A DNA stretch of 64,000 bases from JACVRW01 sp963814095 (GCA_963814095.1 CAWFBT010000012.1:5111-69110); one strand, 5' to 3'; positions 1 to 10,764 are shown, counted from the first letter of the stretch. Notes: generated from the letters alone by a model not told the origin. Numbers and translations are program-made.

Positions 1-364
1 CGCGCAGATATCGATCGGCGACCCGGTGGTCGTGGCTCCGGGCGTGTACATCGTCCACGGGCAGGTGGTCGCGGACGGGCTCGTCGAGATCGAGTCCGGG
101 AGTCGCGCTCTTCCCATGGGTGACGCTCGGGCTGCGCGCCGGCGAGGTCCAGGGGCCCACGATCGAGCGCGGCGCAAGTATCGGAACCGGCGCCAAGGTG
201 ATCGGCGCCGGTGCGAGTCGGAGCCGAGGCGCAAGGTCGGCGCGAACGCGGTCGTGGTCAGCGATGTGCCGCCTGGCGCGACGGTCGTCGGAGCGCCCGC
301 GCGGCCCGTCGAACGCCCTCCGCGACACCCGGCTGAGCTCCGCGCCGGCCCGCGAAGCCGCTGA
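1..364 (+). CDS. Serine O-acetyltransferase-like hexapeptide-repeat protein, 3' part, frameshifted
   Basis: The 5' end lies outside the window. Joining frames gives a left-handed beta-helix of hexapeptide repeats: a stretch reading VAPGVYIVHGQVV, then VTLGLRAGEVQGPTIE, then GASIGTGAKVIG, then VGANAVVVSDVPPGATVVG followed by APARPV. This order and the closing loop are typical of CysE-type serine acetyltransferases, which make O-acetylserine from serine and acetyl-CoA, and of related sugar acetyltransferases. At least two frame changes (near 105 and 215) interrupt it. In a polysaccharide locus it could instead acetylate a sugar. The family is clear; the substrate is not. Confidence 0.6.
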   Translation, partial: AQISIGDPVVVAPGVYIVHGQVVADGLVEIESGSRALPMGDARAARRRGPGAHDRARRKYRNRRQGDRRRCESEPRRKVGANAVVVSDVPPGATVVGAPARPVERPPRHPAELRAGPRSR

Positions 365-378
365 TACAGTGCCGCGCC

Positions 379-1474
379 ATGAGGCTGTTCAGGCGGAACA
401 AGGGACGGCAGAACGAGGATGCGGGCGGCGGCACGGCGGTCGTGGAGCGGCCGGCGTTGGACGCGCCCGACGGACGTCGACGACGACTTCCCAGGCAGCA
501 CCGAGGAGCTGTTCGCGGAGATCGAGCGGCTGACCGAGGCCAGACCCGCGCGGCCCGTAGCCGGGAGACCGAGCGCGAGCTCGTCCGTCTGCGCCACCTG
601 GCCGGCGTCCGTACCGCTGATCGAGAGCGGGAGACGCCCGAGCACCCCGAGCCGGCCTTCGACGCGCTGCCCGAGGCAGACGTGCTGCCGGAGATCCGCG
701 CCGAGGACGTCACGCCCGAGCTCCTGCGGGCGGGCATCCTGCGCGACGGCTGCCTGCTCGTCCGCGGCCTCGTCGATCGCGACTCGGCCGTGCGCGTTCG
801 CCGAGCAGATCGACCGCGCCTTCGCCGAGCGCTCGAAGCTCGACGATGGCGGCAAAGCCGCCGAGGGCTACTACGAGGAGTTCGACGCCCAGGACCCGTT
901 CAAGATCGCGGAGGGCGCGCGCCTCTGGGTGCGCGAGGGCGGCGGCCTGCTGGCGCCCTGACACGCCGATGCTGACCTTCGAGATGTTCGAGATGTTCAG
1001 CTCGGCCGGGCTGCCGAAGCTGGTGGGCGACTACCTCGGCGAGCGCGCCGCTGATCTCGCTGCAGAAGACGACGCTGCGCAAGGCCGAGCCGCAGGTGCC
1101 GCGGCGCCTGGCACCAGGACGGCGCGTTCATGGGCGACGTGCGCGCGCTCAACCTGTGGCTCTCGCTGTCGCGCTGCGGCGACGAGTCACCGGGCCTCGA
1201 CATCGTGCCCCGCCGCCTCGATCACATCGTCGCGACCGCCACCGACGAGGCCGTGCTCGACTACCAGGTGTCGCAGGCGAAGGCCGAGGAGGCCGCCGGC
1301 GACAAGCCGATCGTGCGGCCGATCTTCGAGCCGGGCGACGCGCTCTTCTTCGACGAGCTGTTCCTGCACCAGACGGGCTCCGATCCGTCGATGCCGAAGC
1401 CCCGCTTCGCGATCGAGAGCTGGTTCTTCGGGGGCTCGGCGTTCCCGGGCGAGTACGGGCCGCTCGCCGTCTAG
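379..1474 (+). CDS. Phytanoyl-CoA dioxygenase-like Fe(II)/2-oxoglutarate oxygenase (frameshifted)
   Basis: The ATG at 379 opens a protein of about 360 residues once roughly seven frame changes between 470 and 1130 are ignored. The last 115 residues (1130-1474) are in one clean frame. The Fe-binding facial triad of the PhyH family is visible: WHQDGAFMGD gives the HxD pair near 1115-1145, and the distal His lies in ELFLHQTGSDP near 1365. The family hydroxylates small substrates using iron and 2-oxoglutarate. PhyH proteins occur in polysaccharide and natural-product loci, so a role in modifying a sugar or lipid is possible; the substrate cannot be told. It sits 14 bases after the acetyltransferase and is followed on the same strand by a glycosyltransferase. 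The breaks look like sequence error because residues are well conserved between them. Confidence 0.65.
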
Positions 1475-1499
1475 CGGCGGCTGGGGCGAGCCCCCACGC

Positions 1500-2365
1500 C
1501 GGCGAGCCGGTCCTCGACCCGGGGACACCCCGGACCATCCGCTGGCACCCTGGTTCGCGCCACTGGCCGCGAGCGGCACCGCACGCGCTACGAGAACGCC
1601 CGCCCCGCCGGGCCGCGCCGCGGCGCCGTCCTCACCATCGTGCAAAACGAGTCTGTCTTCCTGCCGATCTGGCTCCGCTACTACTCGCGCTTCTTCGCCG
1701 CCGACGGACATTTACGTGCTCGACCACGAGCTCGACCGACGGGTCGACGGAGGCGGCGGCTTCGTGCGCATCCCGGTCTCCCTGCGACCGTCGACAACAC
1801 CTGGATGGTCCGACGATCGAGGCGCATCAGCGACGGCTGCTGGAGCGCTACGACGTCGTCCTCGTTGTCGACGTCGACGAGATCGTCGCGCCGTAACCCG
1901 AGTGGGGGGACGCTCGCCGACTACCTCGACGGTTCGACGAGGAGTGGGTGAACTGCCTCGGCTACGAGGTCGATCCATGTCACGCCGGAGGAGCCGCCGT
2001 ACAGGCCGGAGCTGCCGGTGCTCCACCAGCGCGGGCACTGGTTCTTCAACGACGTCTACGACAAGGCCGGCGCTCGCCACGGTCCCCTGAGCTGGCGGCC
2101 GGGTTTCCACGGCCGCGCCGACTACCAGTTCAACCTCGACCCCGACCTGCGCCTGATCCATCTGCATCGCATGGACTACGAGATCTGCAAGGCGCGCCAT
2201 CGACGCGGACAGAACGGCCCTGGAACCCGCGGGACATCGCCGAGGGCTGGGGGTGCACAACCGGATCGTCGAGGATGAGGAGTTCGACCGCTGGTTTGCG
2301 AGGACCGAACGTGACGGCGTGAAGCTCGAGCTCGAGGAGATGCGTCGTGGCGGGGCTTGGTGTGA
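1500..2365 (+). CDS. Glycosyltransferase, family 2/92-like (frameshifted)
   Basis: Joined frames give an N-terminal GAVLTIVQNESVFLPIWLRY strand-loop-helix, then DIYVLDHELDRR, then DVVLVVDVDEIVAP, whose DVDE is the metal-binding DxD of a GT-A fold. A C-terminal part follows with HQRGHWFFNDVYDKAG, LIHLHRMDYEIC and WGVHNRIVEDEEFDRWF. This arrangement (opening 'QNE', DxDE, late aromatic region) matches the Glyco_tranf_2_4/GT92-like proteins that add a sugar from an activated donor. The start is uncertain (about 1480-1560) because frame changes obscure it. The end at TGA 2363-2365 overlaps the next gene. Its acceptor is unknown; the neighbours suggest surface polysaccharide. Confidence 0.55.
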
Positions 2366-2968
2366 CCCTTCCGGCGCGGCTGCGCGCTTCGCTCGAGGGA
2401 CTGCTTCCCCCGGGATGGCGGGCCGGCCGAGCACTGGCAGCGCATCCGCCTAACGAGTCCGTGGACGCGTACCTCGAGGGCTCGGCCCGGAGCGACTCAG
2501 CGCGGCCGAGATCAGTGGCAGCTTCCACGCGGAGCGCCCTGGAAGCAGTACGAGAGCCTCGACTACCCGGAGTTCGACCTGTGCGCCCCGCTCGAGAGCC
2601 ACGCGACCTACGACGTGGTCATCTGCGAGCAGGTGCTCGAGCACGTCACGGATCCCTGGGTCGCCGCCGAGAACCTGCGCGGGCTGTGCGCGCCAGGCGG
2701 GCACGTGATCGTCTCGACGCCGTTCCTCGTGCGGGTCCACGAGCTGCCGGCCTACGGGATGCCCGATCTCTGGCGCTTCACCCCGCGCGGCCTGCGGGCT
2801 CTGCTCGAGCGCGCGGGCCTCGAGGTCGAGAGCGTCGAGTCCTGGGGCAACCGCGACTGCGTCGCGTGCAACTTCGACCACTGGCCCGCCTACCGGCGCT
2901 GGCACTCGCTTCGCAACGAGCCGGACCTTCCGCTGCAGGTCTGGGCCTTCGCCCGCAACCCGCGCTGA
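2347..2968 (+). CDS. SAM-dependent methyltransferase (frameshifted 5' half)
   Basis: The clean 3' half from 2615 shows VVICEQVLEHVTDPW (the post-motif of class I methyltransferases, acidic and aromatic residues before a helix), then GGHVIVSTPFLVRVHELP and LRALLERAGLEVESVESWG, ending WAFARNPR. The 5' half is broken by frame changes near 2430-2600, so the SAM-binding glycine loop cannot be read. A GTG at 2347 is a plausible start overlapping the preceding transferase. Proteins of this kind methylate sugars or lipid-linked intermediates in polysaccharide loci. It converges with the next gene: the stop codons abut (TGA 2966-2968, opposite stop at 2969). Confidence 0.6.
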
Positions 2969-5249
2969 TCAGGCAGCGCGCGTCTCGAGCTCAACCACGA
3001 CGAAGCCGTCGCTGCGCGCCACGGGCCGCAGCGGAAGCGGCGGTCGATCTCGCGCAGCGCGTAGAGCTCGAGCGGCGCGGTGGGCGCGCCCGGGGCGAGC
3101 GCCTCGAGCAGCTTGCTGTTCGGGTCCGCCCGGACGGCGGCGGCCGAGCAGCGCGGCGTCGTCGAGCAGCAGCCGGTCGCCGTCCTCGAGCTGTTCGCTG
3201 CCGCCCGCCGCAGGCCGGGCAGCGCTCGGCCTCGGGACGAAGCCGTCCTCGATCGGATCGGCGAGCGGCAGCCGGTTGCTGCGGCCGCTGCGCATCAGCA
3301 CCTCGGTGATCATGTTCGGCTGGACCAGCACGACGCTGCGCCGCTCGCCCGGCAGGTGGCGAGCGAGCATCCGCTCTCCGGCCGGGGGCTGGGGTTGATC
3401 GGCGGGAAGTCCCAGAGCCGCTCGAGCGCGGCCCTGAGCCCGCGGCCTCCCGGCGGCGCGTGAGCCAGCGCAGAGCGCTCGAACCGGGGCCGATCGACGG
3501 CCAGGCCACCGCCACGAGCAGCGCCGTGACCGCGAACGCGAAGGCGATGGTGCCCGTGAGCAGTGCCCTCGGCAGGAAGTCGCGGCTCCGCAGGAGGAGC
3601 CCGACCCAGATCGTGCGAGTGAGCAGCGATGGAAGGCAGACGTAGGCGAGCACGTGCGGCGCCGAGCGGTCGACGAAGTAGTAGAAGAGCACGATCCCGT
3701 AGGCGCTCGGCCGCTCGAGCGCTAGCGCGGTGGCGGGTTCGCGGCGGGCGAGCTCAGGGCGCTCACGCACGAGCAGCACCACGGCGGCGGCGGCGATCAG
3801 ATAGCCGCCGGCGACTGCCAGGGCTGGCGAGAAGCGGGCGAAGTCGTACGTGAGGTCGCCGAGGTCACCGGCGAAGAACGCGTGTAGGAACGCGACGTAA
3901 CGGCCCCAGTCCGGCAGCTCACCCGACGCCGCAAGCGTCCCCAGCGCGAGCACGGCATGTGCGCCGGCGCAGGCGCGAGGATCGCGCCCAGAAGCCAGCG
4001 CTTCAGGCGCCCCGTTCTCTGTCTCCGGCGCCGTCATGACCACTTCGGCACCAACGACCGCGGCGAGTGTGGCGCTCGTCATCGCGAAAGCCTCGAGCGA
4101 CCAGATCGACGACAGCCCGAAGACCGCGAGCGCCCCGAGGTGCGCGTAGGTCCGCGCCCTCGGGAAGCGGGCACCGGCGACCACCGCGAGGATGACCAAC
4201 AGCGGCAGTCCGAAGCGCAGCGGGCCCTCCTGTGGAAGCGCTCCGACCGGGTACTCACGGGCGTAGACGAGCACGGCCACCCCGAGCGCGATCGCGAAGG
4301 ACGCGAGCAGGCGCGAAACCCCCGCCATCCGCATCAGCGCGAAGCCGCCCGCGAAGCTGAGCGCGGTCAGCAAGCCGTCGAGCAGACCGAGGGTGCCGTA
4401 GCCGATCGGAACAAGCCGAACCAGCCGGCCAGGAACCAGATCGACGCCACGCCGTACTGCGACGCGGTCTCGACGAGCACGGCGTCGCCGCCGAGCACCT
4501 GGTTCGCGGGGCCGAGTAGGAAGTCGTGGTGGAACTGGACGACGCCGTGGATGTAGCGCTCCAGAGCCGTCACGTACGGCGCATCCGGGGCGATCACGAC
4601 CAGGTCCAGGTACGGCCAGTAGCAGGAGCGCGATCACGAGCCCGTCGACGGCCGCACCCCATCGGCCCGGACAGCGTCCGGACGCCGGAGCCGAAGGACC
4701 GCGATCACGAGCGGCGGCACGACGAGCATCCCACCAGAAGCGGCACGAAGGGGATCGCGTCCCGCCGCGTAACCGCGACGAGGCACAGGAAGACGCCCAG
4801 CGCGAGGACCGTCCAGAGCACCGCGCCGGCGCGTGCAACCCCAGCAGGGCCAACCAGGGGCGCTCGAGCGCGCGCGAGCGATCAGGCTGGCGGCGAGCAG
4901 CCACCAAGCGAGCGCGACCGCGAGCAACGGACCGGAGACGCTCTCGAGACCGACCTCGGCCGACAGCCTGACCGCGAGCAGCCCGAGATCAGCGCAGCCG
5001 CCAGCAGCCCGGCGAGCGCGGACAGCGCGGAACCGTTTGGGCCGCGCTCGACCGCTCGGGCGAGCCGCGGCCCGAAGACGAGCGCCCCCGGCAGGATCAC
5101 CACGAACGTCAGCACGTAGACGGCGCTCTCCGCGTCTTGGCGCTGGCTCGTCCCTAGCCCCTCGATCGGCTCCGGATGGACGACAGCATGATCACGGCGA
5201 GGACCAGGGCCGCGGCCCCGATCGCGAGCGCCAGTGTGAGCGCGAGCAT
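2969..5249 (-). CDS. Large polytopic membrane protein, possible lipid-linked-sugar transferase (frameshifted)
   Basis: The central 3500-4400 part is one clean frame with about eight hydrophobic segments (for example GLPLLVILAVVAGARF and YGIVLFYYFVDRSAPHVLAYV). An N-terminal piece reads MLALTLALAIGAAALVLAVI from the ATG at 5249, and FHHDFLLGPANQVLGGDAVL sits in an extracytoplasmic loop. The C-terminal domain is soluble: LLARHLPGERRSVVLVQPNM and RSDGFVVVELETRAA. Length of about 760 residues, many membrane spans and a C-terminal soluble part resemble GT-C type glycosyltransferases or uncharacterised O-antigen loci proteins. I see no definite catalytic DxD or DE motif, so the function stays open. 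Frame changes are near 3370, 4420, 4600, 4740 and 5000-5200. Confidence 0.5.
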
Positions 5250-5370
5250 GCGGCCCGAGGGCTCGAGGCCGGCGGCAACGGGCGCGCGGGCGCCGGTCCA
5301 GGTGCACGCTGGGCAAGCAGACCGCGCAGCTTAAACCCCCCCTCGTCTCCTGATCTACAGTGCCGCTCCC

Positions 5371-6310
5371 ATGAGCCACCGGCGAGACGCCGGGACCGCG
5401 GTCCCGCACGCGGCGGCAGGCGGCCGGCCGCGCCAGCTGCGCCTGGTGCGGGGCGCCGCTCTGCGCGGGCACGCCGCAGCTCGTCGGCCGGACGCGATGC
5501 CGGGAGTGTGGAGCCGCCACGACCGATCCGTGGCCGACCGCAGGAAGAGCTCGAGCGCGCGTACGCCCGCTACCGGCCGGAATCGGGCCGCTTCTCGGTC
5601 GTCGGTCGACGCGCTCCTGCGACGTACGCGAGGCCAGCTAGCGTCGCGGGTCGACCGGCTCGCGCCCCCGGACGCGGTGCTCGACGTCGGCGCCGGCGAC
5701 GGCACGCTGCTGGACGCGCTCGCGCGCCAGGGGCGCATCGCGAGGGGCCTCGAGCGCGACTCACGCCGCGTCGACGTGCTCGAGCCGACATAGACGATCT
5801 CGACGGGAGCTGGTCGGCGATCGTCTTCTGGCACTCGCTCGAGCACCTGCCGGCTCCCGGGGCGGCGCTCGCCCACGCCGCCCGCCAGCTCGAGCCGGGG
5901 GGCCTTCTCCTGATCGCGCGTGCCCAACACCGACAGCGTGCAGGCCCGCCTCTTCGGCGACCGCTGGTTTCACCTCGACCTGCCCCGGCATCTCGTCCAC
6001 CTGCCGCGCACGCGTCCTGCTGGGACGGCTGCGCGAGCTCGGCCTCGAGACGACGCGCGTCAGCCACTGGCGCGGCGGCCAGGCCGTGTTCGGGTGGCTG
6101 CATGGGCTGGTCGGATCGCTGCCCGGCCGCCCCGACCTGTACGACGCGATCCGCCGTCGCGAGGCGCGCAGCCGGCCGCTGTCGACGCCCCGCCGACCGC
6201 CGACGCTGGCCGCCGGCGTCGTGCTCCTCCCGGCCGCAGTCGGCGCCGCTGCGGTCGAGGTCGCCTGCCGCGGCGGGGGGACCGTCTACGTCGAGGCGCG
6301 GCGTGTCTGA
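5371..6310 (+). CDS. Zinc-ribbon class I SAM methyltransferase (frameshifted)
   Basis: Reading across frames gives an N-terminal zinc ribbon (CAWCGAPLC ... TRCRECGAATTD), a short helical linker with ELERAYARYRPESGRFSVVG, and a class I methyltransferase core. SAM motif I is VLDVGAGDGTLLDAL (5690-5725), followed by VFWHSLEHLPAPGAAL and GGLLLIAVPN, then FGDRWFHLDLPRHLVHL. This layout (Cys4 ribbon, SAM domain, then a 'fG..W..ldpPrHl..ft' region) is common for methyltransferases in capsule and O-antigen loci. Frame changes lie near 5420, 5530, 5600, 5790, 5915 and 6020. It leads directly into the glycosyltransferase at 6303. Confidence 0.65.
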
Positions 6311-7086
6311 GCGGCCCACGGGAAGGTGATCGTGGTGATGCCGGCGATGAACGCGGCGCGCACGCTCGAGCGGACCGTCGGGGCGATTCCGATGGACTGG
6401 GTCGACGAGGTCGTCCTTGTCGATGACGCGTCTAGCGACAACACGCTCGAGCTGGCCCGTCGCCTGCCGCTGCACGTGGTATGGCACCCCCACAACGCGG
6501 GTTACGGGGCGAATCAGAAGACCTGCTACCTCGAGGCCCTCCAACGCGAACGCGGACGCGATCGTGATGCTGCACCCGGACGGCCAGTACGAGCCGGAGC
6601 TGATCGGCAACATGGTGCGGCCGATCCTCGATCGGCGAGGCGGACCTCGTGCTCGGCTCGCGGCTGGCCGTTCCCGGGATGGCGATGGCGAACGGCATGC
6701 CGCGCTGGAAGTACGTTGTGAACAGGGCGCTCACGGCGGTCGAGAACCGGATCATGGACACGGGCCTGTCCGAGGCCCATACGGGCTACCGCGCGTTCTC
6801 GCGCCGGCTACTGCTCGGTTCCCGTTCCTCCGCGACTCGTCGGACTTCAGCTTCGACTCGAGCTGCTCATGCAGGCGTCCCGCTTCGGCTTGCGCATCGA
6901 GGAGGTGCCGGCCAGCGGGCGTTACTTCGAGGAGCGTCGTCCGTCGGGCTCCGGAGCGGCGCCGTCTACGGGGTGAAGACGCTGCTCGTTGGGCTGAGGC
7001 TTGTGCTGCTTGCGCTCACGTGCTGCCTTGCGCGAAGTTTAAGGCGCCCGCCTCCAGGGTCGACGACGGTTGAGCAGGTCGGCTGA
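6303..7086 (+). CDS. Glycosyltransferase family 2, polyprenyl-phosphate type (frameshifted)
   Basis: Joined frames give KVIVVMPAMNAARTLERTV, DEVVLVDDASSDNTLELA, HVVWHPHNAGYGANQKTCY, ADAIVMLHPDGQYEPELI, ADLVLGSRLAVPGMAMA, then HTGYRAFSRRLL, DFSFDSELLMQASRFG and RIEEVPASGRYF. This is the standard DPM1-like GT2 core (VDDxSxDxT, HPDGQY as the DxD region, YRaF) that moves a sugar from a nucleotide donor to polyprenyl phosphate. It ends with a hydrophobic segment (VYGVKTLLVGLRLVLLA). Frame changes near 6545, 6630 and 6820-6950 are each repaired by removing one base. It follows the methyltransferase with almost no gap, so the two probably share a transcript. Confidence 0.7.
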
Positions 7087-7088
7087 CG

Positions 7089-8095
7089 GTGGCATTCGTC
7101 TCACCGTCCCGTCGCAACAACCAGCCCGGTTCTCCGATCCGTACCTCGACCCCCCGACGCGCTGGGCCCACTCGATCGCCCACCCACGCCGAGCTGATGC
7201 TTCCCTGCCTCGACGCCGTCGGCACGCGCTCCGTCGCGAGATCGGCACGTCGCCGGCGACCTCGCGCCGCTGGTGGCGGAGTCGGCGAGCGGCAACGGCG
7301 CGCGCATCAGGGCATCGACCCCGCACCGAAGGATACGCTCAGCGGCTCGCCGGAGGAGCGACGGGAGTGAGCTGGTGCCGGAGGACCCAGTTGCTCGAGG
7401 CGCTCCCGCGCATCGAGCTGCCGGCCTGGTCGCTCTGATCGACGGCAACCGCAACTGAGCACACGGTCAGCGGCTGCGCGCATGATCGACGACGCTCCAG
7501 CAAGACCGCCTACCGCTCGTGATCCTGCGCGGCGTCTGCTGGCCCGCGCCCGCGCAACAACTGCGTGGACGCGGCAGATCCAGGCCGAGCGCCGCCACGA
7601 GGTCGCCGAGGGCCGCGGCGTCTACTAGAGCAACCGGGGCGCGCGCTCGGGCAGATCTGCCTCTCCGCACGCTCAGCCGCCGGGAGGGCAATTTCCACGC
7701 GACGGGTACTCCCCGCCCGCGGATCGAGTTCGCCGGGGCGTGGCGGCTACGGCTCGTGGTCCTGCCCACGTTCTTCGGCTTCGGCGCGTACTGGCACCAC
7801 GACGCGCGCCCTGGGCGCGACGTCGCCGCGATCCTCGATCCCTGGGACCGCAAGCCCGTCTCGACGCCTCGAGGCGGTACACCATCATCGCCTCGCAACC
7901 TGGCGCGCGCGCCAGGGAGGAGCTAGGGACGCTGGAGAGGACGGACTTGTTCGGCGTACCGCGTCCTGCAGCGGCTGCTCGAGTCGAGTGCGTTCGCGCT
8001 GGCCGAGCGGCTGTCGCAGCTGCGCAAGCGCCGGGCATCGCACCGGCCAGACCGCGGTCTCGCGCGAGGAGGTCCGCCGCGCGCTCGACGACTAG
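7089..8095 (+). CDS. Class I SAM methyltransferase, CmcI/Methyltransf_24-like (frameshifted)
   Basis: Pieces from three frames assemble to SHAELMLPCLDAVGTRSV, IGAFAGDLAPLVAE, GIDPAPKDTL, then a VVIDGDRNYY-like acidic strand near 7430-7460 and PLVILHDVCWP near 7515. A long C-terminal part follows with RLRLVVLPTFFGFGAYW, ILDPWDRKPVLDALE and LLESSAFALAERLSQLRKR, ending SREEVRRALDD. The order (G-x-G-x region, 'IDGdHnY', 'lHD') is that of small-molecule O-methyltransferases of the CmcI class. The start is uncertain (7089-7170). Seven or more frame changes break it. Its stop overlaps the end of the convergent glycosyltransferase at 8092. Confidence 0.5.
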
Positions 8096-8997
8096 GACCG
8101 CTCGCGCGGCGCGCCAACCAGCGGGCGCCCGCGGTTCAGCCGTCGGAGCGGCTGCCGTGACCCTCCAGGCAGGCTGTCGTCCATCTCCTCCAGCTCGCGC
8201 TCGGGGGCAGCAGCGCGGGCGTCGACCCCGTGGGCGGTCGAGTAGGCGATGGTCCGCGCCGCCTCGCGCTCGGCCTCGGCCCGCCGTGCGCGGGTCTTCC
8301 ACGTCCTGGTCGTCCTGCCGATTCCCGCGATCCGCGCCTCCCACTTCTCGGCGGCCTGGGTGTGGCCCTCGATCCACAAGTCGAGCTCGTCCACCAGCTC
8401 CAGCGGCGGGTGGTGGACCTTCACGCGCAGGTCGGCGGTGCCGACCTTCTTCCCTGCCTCCCGGGCCTGGAGGCAGAAGTCGAGGTCGTAGCCGAAGCCC
8501 AGCGTCAGGGCGCTCGTCGAAGCGCAGGTTCTGCACGGCCCAGGGCGAGAGGACCATCAGATGCCGTCGAGGCTGTCCACCTCGGCGGGCGCGGCCGGCG
8601 GCTCCGAAGGAGAACGCGGGCAGCTCGCCGCCGCCCTGCTCGTGGTAGCTGTGCGATCACGGCCCGGCGCTCACCTCGCCCTCCCACCACGCGATGCTGC
8701 GCACGCCGGTGGCGCCGGCGCAACCGGCCACCGCCACGTCGGGATCGCTCAGCGCCTCGCGGAGCGGTCGCAGAAGCTCCGGGTCGGTGATCTCGGTCTC
8801 CTGGGCCACCAGCACCAGCGCCTCGAGGCCCTCCGTCTTCGGGCCAGGTCGAGCAGGAGGTTGTAGGAGCGGCAGATCGTGCCGGCCGCGGCGATGGCGA
8901 AGACCTCCGAGCCCGGCTCGGCGGCCGGGTCGATGCCCGGCTGGGCGTAGCGGCGGTAGGCCTCGGGGTCGGTCATCACCGACCCGAAGGCGATCAC
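8092..8997 (-). CDS. Glycosyltransferase family 2, copy 1 of a tandem pair (frameshifted)
   Basis: From a GTG at 8997 the protein begins VIAFGSVMTDPEAYRRYAQP. It continues through ALVLVAQETEITDPELLRPL, DPDVAVAGCAGATGVRSIAW, then LSPWAVQNLRFDE, FGYDLDFCLQAREAGKKVGT and VKVHHPPLELVDELDLWIEG. It ends in a charged helical tail. This is a GT2 fold with the late 'GyDlDfc' acceptor-side motif found in proteins that glycosylate polysaccharides or proteins. The downstream-facing neighbour at 9031-9906 has nearly the same architecture and many identical segments, so the two arose by duplication. Frame changes lie near 8850, 8660, 8570 and 8510. Confidence 0.6.
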
Positions 8998-9030
8998 CGG
9001 GTCCGGCGTGATCCCGCCGCAGCGGCGCGC

Positions 9031-9906
9031 TCACCCGCCACGACAGGCTCGCGGTCGTCTCCGCGGATGCGCTCGATGCGTCTGCGAGGCGGGCTCAGCT
9101 CGTCCGGCGCCGTCCTGCTCCACAGGGCGGAGTGGGCGATGGTCCGTGCCGCCTCGGTCTCGGCCTCGGCTCGCCGCGCGCGCTCCTCCCAGGTCCCGGG
9201 CCCGGTGCCGATGCCCGGGCATGCGCCCGTCCCACTTCTCGTTCACCGCCATGTGCGCCTCCACCCAGTCGTCCAGGTCGGGGACCATCTCGAGCGGGCG
9301 GTGGTGGATGGCCCGCACGTCGGCGGTCACCACCTTGCGGCCGGCCTCGCGCACCTGGAGGCAGAAGTCGAGGTCGTAGCCGTGGAAGCGGGACAGCGAC
9401 TCGTCGAAGCGCACGTTGCGCACCGTCCAGGGCGAGAGCGACGAGCAGGAAGCCGTCCAGGTGTCTCGACCTCGCCGATGCGCGCGTACGGCGGGCGCCT
9501 CCTCCCAGGCCCACGAGAAGGCGGGCAGGTCGCCGCCGCCGTGCTCGTCGTAGCGGTTGACGAAGGAGGCCAGGGTCACCGACCCCTCCCACCACGCGAT
9601 GCTGCGCACGCCGATCGCCCCGACGCACCCCACCAGGCCGACGTCCGGGTCGGCCAGCGCGTCGCGCGCCTTGGCGCAGAGGTCGGCGGTCCATGATCTC
9701 GGTGTCCTGGTGGAGCAGCACCAGCGCCTCGAGGTCGTCCCGCGCGGCGGCGCGCGTCGAGCAGGGCGTTGTAGCTCTGCGGAGATCGGCCCCGCGCGGC
9801 CGGGCGACCAGACCTCGGAGTCGGGCTCGGCCGCGCGCGTGATGCCCGGGCTCGGCGCAGCGCCGTAGACGTCCGGCTTGGTGATGGACGAACCGAAGGC
9901 GATCAA
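9031..9906 (-). CDS. Glycosyltransferase family 2, copy 2 of a tandem pair (frameshifted)
   Basis: The TTG at 9906 starts LIAFGSSITKPDVYG, aligned with the start of the gene at 8997. Shared landmarks are GCVGAIGVRSIAWWEGSVTL, LSPWTVRNVRFDESL, FHGYDLDFCLQVREAGRKV and IHHRPLEMVPDLDDWVEAH. The middle stretch DEHGGGDLPAFSWAWEE is readable here and mostly lost to frame errors in the other copy. It is a GT2-type transferase with unknown donor and acceptor. The pair lies on the minus strand between plus-strand polysaccharide genes. Frame changes lie near 9860, 9750, 9700, 9450 and 9225. Confidence 0.6.
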   Translation of the reverse strand: MIAFGSSITKPDVYGAAPSPGITRAAEPDSEVWSPGRAGPISAELQRPARRAPPRGTTSRRWCCSTRTPRSWTADLCAKARDALADPDVGLVGCVGAIGVRSIAWWEGSVTLASFVNRYDEHGGGDLPAFSWAWEEAPAVRAHRRGRDTWTASCSSLSPWTVRNVRFDESLSRFHGYDLDFCLQVREAGRKVVTADVRAIHHRPLEMVPDLDDWVEAHMAVNEKWDGRMPGHRHRARDLGGARAASRGRDRGGTDHRPLRPVEQDGAGRAEPASQTHRAHPRRRPRACRGG

Positions 9907-9987
9907 GGCGACATCGGGGCGGATGGCGCGGAGGCTATTGAGTGCCTAGTATCCGCGCGTCCTGGACCCGGACCCGGATCGCGATCC

Positions 9988-10764
9988 ATGTGGAACGGAA
10001 AGACAGTCTCGGTCGTGCTCATGACCTACGCCGAGCGGGACTCGATCCGCGCGCGTGATCGAGGGCTTCCTCGCCACCGGCGTCGTCGACGAGGTGCTGG
10101 TGGTGGACAACAACGCCGAGCCGGGCACGCGCGAGGAGGTCGAGCAGACCGAGCGCGCGGATCGTGGACGAGCCGCGAGCAGGGCTACGGGCACGCCACC
10201 CGCCGCGGCCTCGCTGGAGGCCACCGGCGACCTGATCGTGCTCGCCGAGCCCGACGGCACCTTCCTGCCCGAGGACCTGACCAAGCTGCTCGTCTACAGC
10301 GACGAGTGCGACGTGGTGTTCGGCACCCGCACGACGCGGGAGCTGATCTGGCACGGCGCCAACATGGACTGGTTCCTGCGCTGGGGCAACTGGGCGGTGG
10401 CGAAGCTGATCGAGGTCGCTGTTCAACACCAGCCACCTGAGCGACGTCGGGCTGCACCTACCGGCTGCTGCGGCGGCCGACCGCCGAGCACGTCGCCGCG
10501 ACGATGACGGTCGGCGGCAGCCACGCCGGCGCCGAGATCATGCTGCTCACGATCACCTCCGGCGCGCGCTTCGTCGAGGTGCCGGTCAACTACCTGCCGC
10601 GGGTCGGCACCTCGTCGGTGACCGGCAAGCGGATGGCGGCGATCGGCGTCGGCCTGCGGATGATCGGGCTCGTCTGCGCTTCCGCGCGCAGCACCCGGCC
10701 GCTGCGCGTGCCGCGCGCGCCGGCCTTCGACGCGCGGCCTGCGCGAGCACGGGCGGCAGGACGC
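9988..10764 (+). CDS. Glycosyltransferase family 2, polyprenyl-phosphate type (frameshifted)
   Basis: ATG 9988 starts MWNGKTVSVVLMTYAERDSI, followed by GFLATGVVDEVLVVDNNAEP, EQGYGHATRRGL, DLIVLAEPDGTFLPEDL (the DxD-like acidic site), DVVFGTRTTRELIWHGANMD and CTYRLLRRPTAEHVAATMTV. The end reads SGARFVEVPVNYLPRVGTSS and KRMAAIGVGLRMIGLV. This is a GT2 protein like those that charge polyprenyl phosphate or extend a glycan. Frame changes near 10053, 10160, 10215, 10425 and 10455 are each repaired by removing a single base. The GTG start of the following methyltransferase lies immediately downstream, consistent with an operon. Confidence 0.7.
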
